5,304 nucleotides of DNA. Origin: Actinomycetes bacterium (GTDB taxonomy: Bacteria > Actinomycetota > Actinomycetes > Mycobacteriales > Mycobacteriaceae). The stretch is taken from positions 1 to 5,304 of the forward strand of contig JAEZDV010000064.1 of the NCBI GenBank assembly GCA_023417985.1, given 5' to 3'. This document shows positions 1-5,011 of the stretch, piece after piece. Under the pieces are notes generated by a model. It was not told the DNA's origin and ran no database searches. It saw only the letters and a list, made by a program, of their open reading frames with translations. Position 1 is the stretch's first letter. Each line of letters begins with the position of its first letter. Position numbers and translations under genes: made by a program.

Positions 1-15
1 GCCCGCCAGGCGGGC
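1..15. terminator. GC hairpin at window edge, probable terminator of an upstream gene
   Basis: The first 15 bases read GCCCGCCAGGCGGGC, a perfect inverted repeat (6-bp stem with a CAG loop, or 7-bp arms around one base). It lies about 45 bp before the first gene. No T-run follows, but hairpins without a U-tract are common at gene ends in actinobacteria. The gene it would serve lies outside the window, so this is an inference from structure and position. Confidence 0.5.
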
Positions 16-48
16 ACTGACGCACCAAAGTTCGTCGCAGGTGAACAC

Positions 49-60
49 TATGGTGGCGCC
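49..60 (+). promoter_or_regulatory. Leaderless-type -10 element (TATGGT) before the AlkZ-like gene
   Basis: TATGGT at 49-54 fits the actinobacterial -10 pattern TANNNT and is separated from the ATG at 61 by exactly six bases (GGCGCC). Transcription would start at or next to the A of the ATG, giving a leaderless mRNA. No Shine-Dalgarno sequence is visible and no good -35 is seen. The same arrangement precedes the methyltransferase gene on the other strand. Confidence 0.5.
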
Positions 61-1260
61 ATGACGCTGCGAACGATCGACGCGACCGAACGCCGGGCGA
101 GACTGGCCGCACGACACTGTCTGGCTCCGGAATTCCACGCGAAGGATGCCGTCGAGGCCGCGACCAGCGTCGTCTGCCTGCACGGCACCGATCCCGCGAC
201 GGTGTATCTGTCGGCTTGGGCGCGAGTCGACGATTTCGAGGTCTCCGACCTCGACCGCGCGCTGTACGTCGACCGTTCGCTGGTCAAGCATCTCGCTATG
301 CGGCGGACGATCTTCGTGTTTCCGCGGCAGGTGCTTCCTTTTGCTCAAGCCGGCGCGAGCGACCGGGTTGCGGTGGCGCAACGCCGTAGCGTCGCGAAGG
401 ATATCGAGGCCGCCGGTCTGCACACCGACGGCGAGAAGTGGTTGGACAAGGCATGTGCGCACGTCCTCGACGCGTTGTCCGATGGCAGAGAAGCGACGTC
501 CACCGAATTGCGCAAGGAGATCCCCCATATCGACAGCGCTATCGACTACGGCGCAGGGAAGTCGTGGGCCGGCAAGATCGCCTTTGCTCCCCGGGTGCTG
601 ACGGTGCTCTCGGCATCCGGAAAAGTGGTGCGCGCCTCCAATAATGGTGCGTGGCGCATTTCGCGGCCGAGTTGGGCCACCACGGAGTCGTGGCTCGGCT
701 CGGAGATCGAACCGTGCAGCGAGAACGACGGCGTGCGCCGCCTGGTGGAATTGTGGCTGCGGCGTTTCGGTCCCGGCACCGAAGCCGACATCAAATGGTG
801 GCTCGGCTCGACGTTGAAGGCGGTGCGCGCGGCGCTCGCCGAATTGCAAGCCGTGGAAGTAGATCTCGGTGGACGCACCGGCTACCTGATGCCCGACGAC
901 GTGGATGACACCCCAGCCGTCGGACCGTGGGGTGCACTGCTGCCGTCGCTGGACCCGACGACCATGGGCTGGTTCGAACGCGACTGGTATCTCGGTTCGT
1001 ACCGGCAGGCGCTGTTCGACACCAACGGGAACGCCGGTCCCACAGCGTGGTGGGACGGGCGGATCGTCGGAACGTGGTGGCAGGACGACGACGGTGCCGT
1101 CACCCTCCACCTGCTCGAGGACATCGGTGCGGAAGGTTCGGCGTTACTGGAACAGGAAGCCGCCCGGCTGAACGACTGGCTCGGGGGAGTGCGGGTGATG
1201 CCGAGGTTCCCGACGCCGCTGGCGAAGGAACTGTTGCAGGGCGGTCGCGGAACTCGCTAG
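61..1260 (+). CDS. Winged-helix DNA-binding protein, AlkZ-like (HTH_42/DUF1006) superfamily
   Basis: This 399-aa protein belongs to the winged-helix superfamily that includes the DNA glycosylases AlkZ and YcaQ. Family signs are the N-terminal block LHGTDPATVYLSAWAR (residues 40-55), the MRRTIFVFP segment (80-88), the central WLRRFGPGTEADIKWWLG helix-turn-helix block (232-249), LLPSLDPTTMGW (293-304), and a C-terminal AWWDGRIVGTWW strand pair (329-340). About 400 residues is the usual length, so it looks full length. AlkZ glycosylases use a QxQ motif just before the conserved (E/D)P; here the matching positions are His41-Gly-Thr43, so classical glycosylase chemistry is doubtful. The ATG at 61 is supported by the -10 element six bases upstream; the ATG at 50 is out of frame. 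The gene converges on the methyltransferase, sharing CTAG at the stop. The family is clear; the biochemical role is unknown. Confidence 0.93.
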   Translation: MTLRTIDATERRARLAARHCLAPEFHAKDAVEAATSVVCLHGTDPATVYLSAWARVDDFEVSDLDRALYVDRSLVKHLAMRRTIFVFPRQVLPFAQAGASDRVAVAQRRSVAKDIEAAGLHTDGEKWLDKACAHVLDALSDGREATSTELRKEIPHIDSAIDYGAGKSWAGKIAFAPRVLTVLSASGKVVRASNNGAWRISRPSWATTESWLGSEIEPCSENDGVRRLVELWLRRFGPGTEADIKWWLGSTLKAVRAALAELQAVEVDLGGRTGYLMPDDVDDTPAVGPWGALLPSLDPTTMGWFERDWYLGSYRQALFDTNGNAGPTAWWDGRIVGTWWQDDDGAVTLHLLEDIGAEGSALLEQEAARLNDWLGGVRVMPRFPTPLAKELLQGGRGTR

Positions 1261-2384
1261 GGACGGTCCCGCACACCGAGTCGCCACAGCGACGTCACTT
1301 CGTGCTTGCGGGCAGCGTGCAACGTATCCGAGCGGTCGACGACCTTCCCGTGCCTCGGCGCCACATCCCGGCGGCCGAGAACGATCAGGCCGGCGTCGTC
1401 GATCATCGTCAGCAGTTCCTCACGCGTGCGCAGTCCGAGATGCTCGGCGATGTCGGACAGGATGAGCCAGCCCTCCCCGGAAGGCTCGAGGTGGTCGGCC
1501 AGTCCGGCGAGGAACCCGCGGAGCATCGCGCTGTCCGGATCGTAGATGGCGGATTCGATCGGCGACGTCGGCCGAGCGGGAATCCACGGCGGATTGCACA
1601 CGACCAGCGGTGCCCGGCCCTCCGGGAAGAGATCCGTCTGCACGACCTCCACCCGGTCGCTGTACCCGAGCCGGTCGAGGTTCGCCCGCGCGCAGGCGAG
1701 GGCTTTCGCGTCGACCTCCGTCGCGACGACCGTCTCGACGCCGCGGTGGGCGAGCACCGCGGCCAGCACGCCGGTGCCGGTGCCGATGTCGAACGCCTTG
1801 GTGAGCGAGGGCAAGGGGGTGTCGGCGACAAGGTCGACATATTCGCCGCGGATCGGTGAGAACACGCCGTATCCGGGGTGGATGCGCGCGGCGAGGGCGG
1901 GGATCTCGACGCCCTTCTTCTGCCACTCGTAGGCACCGATCGCGCCCAACAGGTCTCGCAAAGTGGTGACGGTGGGCTCATCGATCGGCCCGTACGCCTC
2001 GTGAACGGCTTGCCGCACATCGGGAGCTCGCCGCAGCGGGATCGACTGGTCGGCGTCGAACGGGACGAGCAGCATGCCGAGGATGCTCGCGCGCCGGGAT
2101 TGAGTCTGCCGGTGCAGATGGAAGGCGGTGGCGGGGTCGGTGGATGTCTTGCGGGTCTTGCGTCCGGCGCGGGCGGCGACGGCGGTACCGAGCTGGCGGG
2201 CATTGTGGAAGTCACCGCGCCACAGCAACGCCGTCCCCTCGCACGCGAGGCGATATGCCTCGTCGGCGGTCATCGAATCGTCGGCCACCCGGATCTTCTT
2301 CGGGGGTTTCGCTCCGCTGGTGGACCGCCACACCGCCGACTGCTCGATGCCGTCCTCGGTCCAGCGGACCAACTCGGTTTCCAT
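1257..2384 (-). CDS. Class I SAM-dependent methyltransferase (HemK/MTS-like, NPPW motif)
   Basis: This 375-aa protein has a Rossmann-type SAM-binding domain in its C-terminal half: motif I AFDIGTGTGVLA (residues 197-208), an acidic end of strand 2 at Glu223 (VVATEVD), an acidic TDLF block (250-253), and motif IV NPPW (264-267). The (N/D)PP(Y/F/W) motif marks enzymes that methylate amide or exocyclic amino nitrogens, as in PrmC, PrmB, RlmG and TrmN6, so the target could be a glutamine side chain or an RNA/DNA base. The first ~165 residues match none of those families in my reading; they include ACEGTALLWRGDFHNARQL (48-66) and may recognise substrate. A block HPGYGVFSPIRGEYVDLV (169-186) leads into the domain. 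The frame stays open back to an ATG at 2489, but that 35-residue extension is low-complexity and Cys/Arg-rich. The ATG at 2382-2384 has a TATGGT -10 six bases upstream, so I chose it. The exact substrate cannot be told. Confidence 0.9.
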   Translation of the reverse strand: METELVRWTEDGIEQSAVWRSTSGAKPPKKIRVADDSMTADEAYRLACEGTALLWRGDFHNARQLGTAVAARAGRKTRKTSTDPATAFHLHRQTQSRRASILGMLLVPFDADQSIPLRRAPDVRQAVHEAYGPIDEPTVTTLRDLLGAIGAYEWQKKGVEIPALAARIHPGYGVFSPIRGEYVDLVADTPLPSLTKAFDIGTGTGVLAAVLAHRGVETVVATEVDAKALACARANLDRLGYSDRVEVVQTDLFPEGRAPLVVCNPPWIPARPTSPIESAIYDPDSAMLRGFLAGLADHLEPSGEGWLILSDIAEHLGLRTREELLTMIDDAGLIVLGRRDVAPRHGKVVDRSDTLHAARKHEVTSLWRLGVRDRP

Positions 2385-2396
2385 CGCACAACCATA
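2385..2396 (-). promoter_or_regulatory. Leaderless-type -10 element (TATGGT) before the methyltransferase gene
   Basis: Read on the minus strand, TATGGT (2396-2391) is followed by six bases (2390-2385) and then the ATG at 2384. This would place the transcription start at the start codon. No Shine-Dalgarno sequence precedes this ATG, in agreement with a leaderless transcript. The element supports the shorter start over the open-frame ATG at 2489. Confidence 0.5.
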
Positions 2397-2411
2397 TGCA
2401 CTGCCGCAATG

Positions 2412-2432
2412 TGCCCGACGAGCGCACGGGCA
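2412..2432. repeat. Inverted repeat TGCCCG-N9-CGGGCA in the divergent intergenic region
   Basis: TGCCCG (2412-2417) and CGGGCA (2427-2432) are perfect inverted arms around nine bases. The repeat lies 15-36 bp upstream of the predicted methyltransferase -10, roughly over its -35 region, so it could be an operator for that gene. There is no independent support for a bound regulator. Confidence 0.35.
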
Positions 2433-2448
2433 GATGGTGACGCTGCGG

Positions 2449-2458
2449 ACACATGTGT
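2449..2458. repeat. 10-bp perfect palindrome ACACATGTGT
   Basis: ACACATGTGT is self-complementary and lies between the two divergent promoters, about 26 bp upstream of the pnuC -35-like element. It could bind a dimeric regulator acting on either gene. A 10-bp palindrome can also occur by chance, so confidence is low. Confidence 0.3.
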
Positions 2459-2483
2459 GCCCGCCAAGACCGGGTGAGTCCCG

Positions 2484-2512
2484 TTGCATACTTAGCGCAA
2501 TACTGATCTAAT
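2484..2512 (+). promoter_or_regulatory. Putative pnuC-nadR promoter
   Basis: A -35-like TTGCAT (2484-2489) is spaced 17 bp from a -10-like TCTAAT (2507-2512). Transcription would begin near 2519, giving a short leader of about 18 bases that carries the ribosome binding site. The -35 matches the consensus only in its TTG, and the -10 has C at position 2. An alternative -10 such as AATACT (2499-2504) is possible. This is the only AT-richer stretch in the intergenic region and it directly precedes the operon. Confidence 0.4.
2492..2511. promoter_or_regulatory. Candidate operator: imperfect palindrome within the pnuC promoter
   Basis: TTAGCGCAATACTGATCTAA is a 20-bp imperfect palindrome in which 7 of 10 positions pair, with perfect TTAG/CTAA outer arms. 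It sits in the spacer and over the -10 element, where a repressor would block initiation. NAD salvage genes are often controlled by repressors such as NrtR, NadQ or NiaR, but I cannot match this site to any of their consensus sequences. Confidence 0.35.
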
Positions 2513-2524
2513 CGCTGCACCAGC

Positions 2525-2531
2525 GAAAGGA
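2525..2531 (+). promoter_or_regulatory. Ribosome binding site of pnuC
   Basis: GAAAGGA ends five bases before the ATG at 2537 and is complementary to the 16S 3' end. It fixes the pnuC start and contrasts with the two leaderless-looking genes to its left. Confidence 0.7.
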
Positions 2532-2536
2532 TCACC

Positions 2537-3163
2537 ATGCTCACCTTCCTGAACTCGACGGCCTTCACTGCCTTCGGTGCTCCCACGACGTGGGCGGAGG
2601 TCCTCGGTTTCGTCTCCGGCGCGTGGTGCGTGTACCTGGTGGGCCGACAGTCCGCGCTGAACTGGCCCATCGGCATCGTCAACAACCTCGTCTGGATCCT
2701 GCTGTTCGCCACCGCAGGGTTGTACGCGGATTCGGGACTGCAGATCGTGTATATCGCGCTCGCTTTGTGGGGTTGGACCAACTGGGTGCGCGGACGTGAC
2801 GGTGGCGCGTTGCCGGTGACCGGCACGAGCCCGACCGAATGGTTGTGGCTCGCCGGAGTCGGAATCGCGGGCACCGCGGCACTGACCGTTCTGCTCGAGA
2901 CGGCCACCCCGTCGACCGTGCCGTTCTGGGACGCCGTCACCACCGTCCTGTCCCTGCTCGCCACGTGGGGTCAGGCAACCAAGCGGTGGGAGTCGTGGCT
3001 GCTGTGGATCGCCGCCGATCTGATCTACATCCCGCTCTTCCTGCACAAAGGTCTCACCCTGACCGCCCTGCTCTACACCGGGTTCCTGATTCTCTGCGTA
3101 CGTGGCCTGATCGCGTGGCGCGGCACCCGCCTGGTGGCGCCCGAATCGGCAGCGGTGGCGTGA
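2537..3163 (+). CDS. pnuC: PnuC-family nicotinamide riboside transporter
   Basis: This 208-aa integral membrane protein belongs to the PnuC family, which carries nicotinamide riboside (NR) across the cytoplasmic membrane by facilitated diffusion driven by phosphorylation inside the cell. Family marks are NWPIGIVNN (residues 42-50), VYIALALWGWTNW (71-83) with the aromatic WGWxxW signature, and a C-terminal block running from WDAVTTVLSLLATWGQ (131-146) through WLLWIAADLIYIPLFLHKG (154-172) to the last helix near 177-194. Hydrophobic stretches at about 20-36, 45-63, 67-83, 102-121, 131-145, 153-169 and 174-194 are consistent with the seven helices of known PnuC structures. Length is normal. Other PnuC-fold proteins import thiamine or riboflavin, but the nadR-like gene starting at its stop codon makes NR the likely substrate. 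The start is set by GAAAGGA five bases upstream. The operon probably responds to NAD status through the palindrome in its promoter. Confidence 0.94.
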   Translation: MLTFLNSTAFTAFGAPTTWAEVLGFVSGAWCVYLVGRQSALNWPIGIVNNLVWILLFATAGLYADSGLQIVYIALALWGWTNWVRGRDGGALPVTGTSPTEWLWLAGVGIAGTAALTVLLETATPSTVPFWDAVTTVLSLLATWGQATKRWESWLLWIAADLIYIPLFLHKGLTLTALLYTGFLILCVRGLIAWRGTRLVAPESAAVA

Positions 3164-4263
3164 TGTACAGGCACGCACTCGTCATCGGCAAGTTCTACCC
3201 ACCGCACGTCGGGCACCACCATCTCGTGCGCAGCGCGGCACGTGTGGCCGAGCGGGTCACTGTGGTGGTCATGTCGTCGGCGGCAGAGTCGATCCCGCTA
3301 CGCGAGAGAGTGGCCTGGATGCGTGAGACCCATGGCGCCGACCCTGCCGTCACTGTCACCGGAATCGTGTGCGACGCACCGATGGACCTCGCGTCGGACA
3401 CCGTCTGGGCGGCGCAGGTCGCCTGTATGCGCGCCGCTGCCCGTAGCGTCACCCGGATCCCCGTCGATGCGGTGGTTTCCAGCGAGAAGTACGGAGACGA
3501 ACTGGCACAGAGATTTTCGGCGACCCACGTGAGTATCGATCCCGATCGCATCGCATACCCGGTGTCCGGAACCGGGTGTCGTGCCGATCTTGCAGGGCAG
3601 TGGGACCATCTCGACGCGCCGGTTCGGGAGGGCCTCACGACCCGCGTCGTGGTTCTCGGTGCCGAATCCACCGGCACGACGACGGTCAGTCGTGCGCTGG
3701 CGGAACGCTACCGGGCGCGGGGAGGGGTCTGGGAGCGGACGCAGTGGGTCCCGGAATACGGACGACAGGCAACTCTGGACAAACTCGCTCGAAAGAAGGC
3801 TCTGGATCCCGCCGCGACGATGCACGACCTCACCTGGACCGGCGACGACTTCGCGCGCATCGCCGCCGAGCAGACCCGCCTCGAGGAAGACGCTGCGCGG
3901 GCAGGTTCCCCCGTGCTCCTGTGCGACACCGATGCCTTCGCGACCACGGTCTGGGAACGCCGTTATCTGGGTGAGGGCGGTGGACGGGCGTGGGCCGAAG
4001 TCTCCGACCGGAACTCGCTGTACCTCGTCACCGATCACGAGCGAGTTCCGTTCGTGCAGGACGGAATACGCGACGGGGAAGGCATCCGGGCGGAGATGAC
4101 GGAGTGGTTCGTCGACTCGCTCACCGCGACAGGGAGGTCATGGGTGCTGCTGACCGGAGCACTCGACGACCGCATCCGGCTCGGCGAACGGGTGATCGAT
4201 CAAGCCCTCCGGATTCGTGCCCACTTCGCCGAGCCACTGCGAGAGGGTGAACCGACTGTGTAG
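3163..4263 (+). CDS. nadR: NadR-like bifunctional NMN adenylyltransferase / nicotinamide riboside kinase
   Basis: This 366-aa cytoplasmic enzyme should phosphorylate NR to NMN and adenylate NMN to NAD+, trapping NR brought in by PnuC. The N-terminal nucleotidyltransferase domain has GKFYPPHVGH (residues 9-18, the GxFxPxHxGH ATP site), SSEKYGDELA (106-115) and a VSGTGCR block (134-140) at the position of the usual SxTxIR motif. The C-terminal kinase domain (from ~161) begins with VVVLGAESTGTTTVSRAL and continues with VPEYGRQ (196-202), a Walker B-like LLCDTDAFATTVW (252-264) and LYLVTDHERVPFVQDGIRDG (287-306). The P-loop reads GAESTGTT, so the Walker A lysine is Thr172. The helix-turn-helix repressor domain of enterobacterial NadR is absent, so this is a salvage enzyme only. 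The start ATG overlaps the pnuC stop by one base (TGATG), pointing to translational coupling; a GTG at 3160 directly before it is an alternative start. Upstream in-frame sequence lies inside pnuC and is not coding for this protein. Confidence 0.94.
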   Translation: MYRHALVIGKFYPPHVGHHHLVRSAARVAERVTVVVMSSAAESIPLRERVAWMRETHGADPAVTVTGIVCDAPMDLASDTVWAAQVACMRAAARSVTRIPVDAVVSSEKYGDELAQRFSATHVSIDPDRIAYPVSGTGCRADLAGQWDHLDAPVREGLTTRVVVLGAESTGTTTVSRALAERYRARGGVWERTQWVPEYGRQATLDKLARKKALDPAATMHDLTWTGDDFARIAAEQTRLEEDAARAGSPVLLCDTDAFATTVWERRYLGEGGGRAWAEVSDRNSLYLVTDHERVPFVQDGIRDGEGIRAEMTEWFVDSLTATGRSWVLLTGALDDRIRLGERVIDQALRIRAHFAEPLREGEPTV

Positions 4264-4276
4264 GGGCCGGTAGGCC

Positions 4277-4300
4277 TGGCACCAGTCCTGGAGTGTGCCA
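4277..4300. terminator. Hairpin in the convergent gap, possible bidirectional terminator
   Basis: TGGCAC (4277-4282) pairs with GTGCCA (4295-4300), with an inner CAG/CTG pair (4283-4285 and 4288-4290). It sits 13 bp after the nadR stop and 1 bp beyond the end of the converging broken gene, where a shared terminator would be expected. A smaller GGCC-GGTA-GGCC hairpin (4265-4276) lies just before it. There is no T-run. Confidence 0.5.
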
Positions 4301-4301
4301 C

Positions 4302-4606
4302 TCAGTCGTCGGGTCGGCCTGCCCGGAATTCGCCGACCTGCTGGATTTCGATGAACTCCCGCTCGCCCTCGCAACGGTCGTCCAGTCCGCTGCGGTACCG
4401 CTGGAAGGCCGGGATCCGAGGAAGTGGATGCGGCAGGTCCGGTCCCTCGACGAACTCGACGAAGGTGCGCTGTCACCTTCCCGATACGTGGACCAGCTGA
4501 TTCCGGTCGGCCGGGTATCGGCCAATTCTCGCGTAGACATCCCGGAGGAGGTCGAGATGGGATGCCGGTGATCGGCGTGGATGGTGTATCGCATCAGGGC
4601 ATGCAC
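4302..4606 (-). pseudogene. Broken gene for a ~101-aa ABM-like (dimeric alpha/beta barrel) protein
   Basis: Two reading frames together give one coherent small protein. From GTG 4606 the frame reads VHALMRYTIHADHRH; after a C-run at 4561-4559 the next frame continues LDLLRDVYARIGRYPADRNQ (codons 18-37), then LVHVSGR, a TGA at 4475-4473, then RTFVEFVEGPDLPHP, IPAFQRYRSGLDDRC and EFIEIQQVGEFRAG, to a TGA at 4304-4302. Restoring one C makes the length exactly 102 codons including the stop. The pattern of an MRYTI strand, a helix, an FVEF strand, an AFQxYxxGLDDRC helix and a final strand resembles ABM-like monooxygenase-fold proteins. GGAGG eight bases before the GTG is an excellent ribosome binding site. 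The internal stop could be a nonsense change, or a pair of opposite one-base shifts: the next frame reads REGDS just there, which would give SEGDSRTFVEF. Codon use is still typical, so decay is recent or the sequence has indel errors. Confidence 0.72.
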
Positions 4607-4962
4607 GGGCGGGGCCTCCGCGTTCCGCTGGGTGGGTTCCTCGGGGTGCTCTCGCCATCAGCGACGGCACGAAGGGGTCCGCCGTTCGGACTGGCAGGTA
4701 CACCGATCTGCAGGAGCCGATGGTCCCGCGGTGATTGCGAAGGTTGTCTCCCGCGCATTGTCGTCACACGAGCAGTGTGCCGGTTCCGGCGCTGGTTTCG
4801 GTGGCTCTGGCCGGGGGTGATCCGCAACAGAGTTGCGCGCGACCTTTCGCGCGGCGCCAGAGTTTCGACGAGGGCGTCGAGGACCGAAAGGCCTGGGCGT
4901 ACCGCTTGCGGCGGGAACAGCGGTTGAAGTCCGGCATCGTGACGACGTCGTCTGCCGGAACT
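4607..4962. other. About 350 bp without an intact gene; possible coding remnants on the minus strand
   Basis: No reading frame here has a recognisable product with a credible start. On the minus strand, plausible protein-like stretches appear in successive frames: PADDVVTMPDFN (about 4959-4924), then a different frame with AVRPGLSVLDALVETLAPRE (about 4905-4846), then a third with a Pro/Glu-rich run PRPEPPKPAPEPAHCSCDDN (about 4817-4758). Frame hopping like this resembles a decayed gene, as in the adjacent pseudogene, but it may also be chance in GC-rich DNA. I assign no function. Confidence 0.3.
4931..4958. repeat. Nested inverted repeat: CCGGCA...TGCCGG around a 12-bp palindrome
   Basis: CCGGCA (4931-4936) pairs with TGCCGG (4953-4958), and the space between holds GACGACGTCGTC (4941-4952), a perfect 12-bp palindrome. 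It lies directly beside the hairpin at 4963-4982, so about 50 bp is strongly self-complementary. It could be part of a complex terminator for the 86-aa gene or a binding site. Confidence 0.35.
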
Positions 4963-4982
4963 CCGTCCGGTCAGCCGGACGG
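4963..4982 (-). terminator. Strong hairpin after the 86-aa gene, probable terminator
   Basis: CCGTCCGG (4963-4970) and CCGGACGG (4975-4982) form a perfect 8-bp stem with a four-base loop, TCAG on the plus strand. It begins about 30 bp beyond the stop codon of the minus-strand 86-aa gene. There is no T-run in the minus-strand direction, as is usual for GC-rich actinobacterial terminators. Confidence 0.55.
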
Positions 4983-5011
4983 GACATTCGTTGCAGGAAT
5001 GAAGGTGCAGC

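Noticed and set aside
50..64. Four-codon minicistron ATG GTG GCG CCA TGA overlapping the first gene's start
   Set aside because: Its ATG falls within the -10 element TATGGT, so it would not be transcribed under the proposed promoter.
927..1859. A 310-codon plus-strand open frame spanning the convergent junction
   Set aside because: It overlaps two genes with recognisable motifs in other frames and has no motif of its own.
1409..2215. A 268-codon open frame on the minus strand inside the methyltransferase gene
   Set aside because: It is Arg/Pro/Ser-rich out-of-frame text, typical of shadows in GC-rich genes; the overlapping frame has clear SAM-binding motifs.
2385..2489. N-terminal extension of the methyltransferase from the ATG at 2489
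   Set aside because: The 35 extra residues are Cys/Arg-rich and unlike the rest, would overlap the pnuC promoter, and the inner ATG has a -10 element at leaderless distance.
2492..2511. Assigning the pnuC palindrome to NrtR or NiaR
   Set aside because: I cannot match it to either consensus from memory and no regulator gene is in the window.
2839..3162. Extension of the NadR-like protein upstream to 2839
   Set aside because: This segment is pnuC read in another frame; the nucleotidyltransferase motif begins right after the ATG at 3163.
4293..4571. A 92-codon plus-strand open frame with acidic-looking text
   Set aside because: It is the antisense shadow of the broken ABM-like gene, whose minus-strand frames give conserved-looking protein and a strong ribosome binding site.
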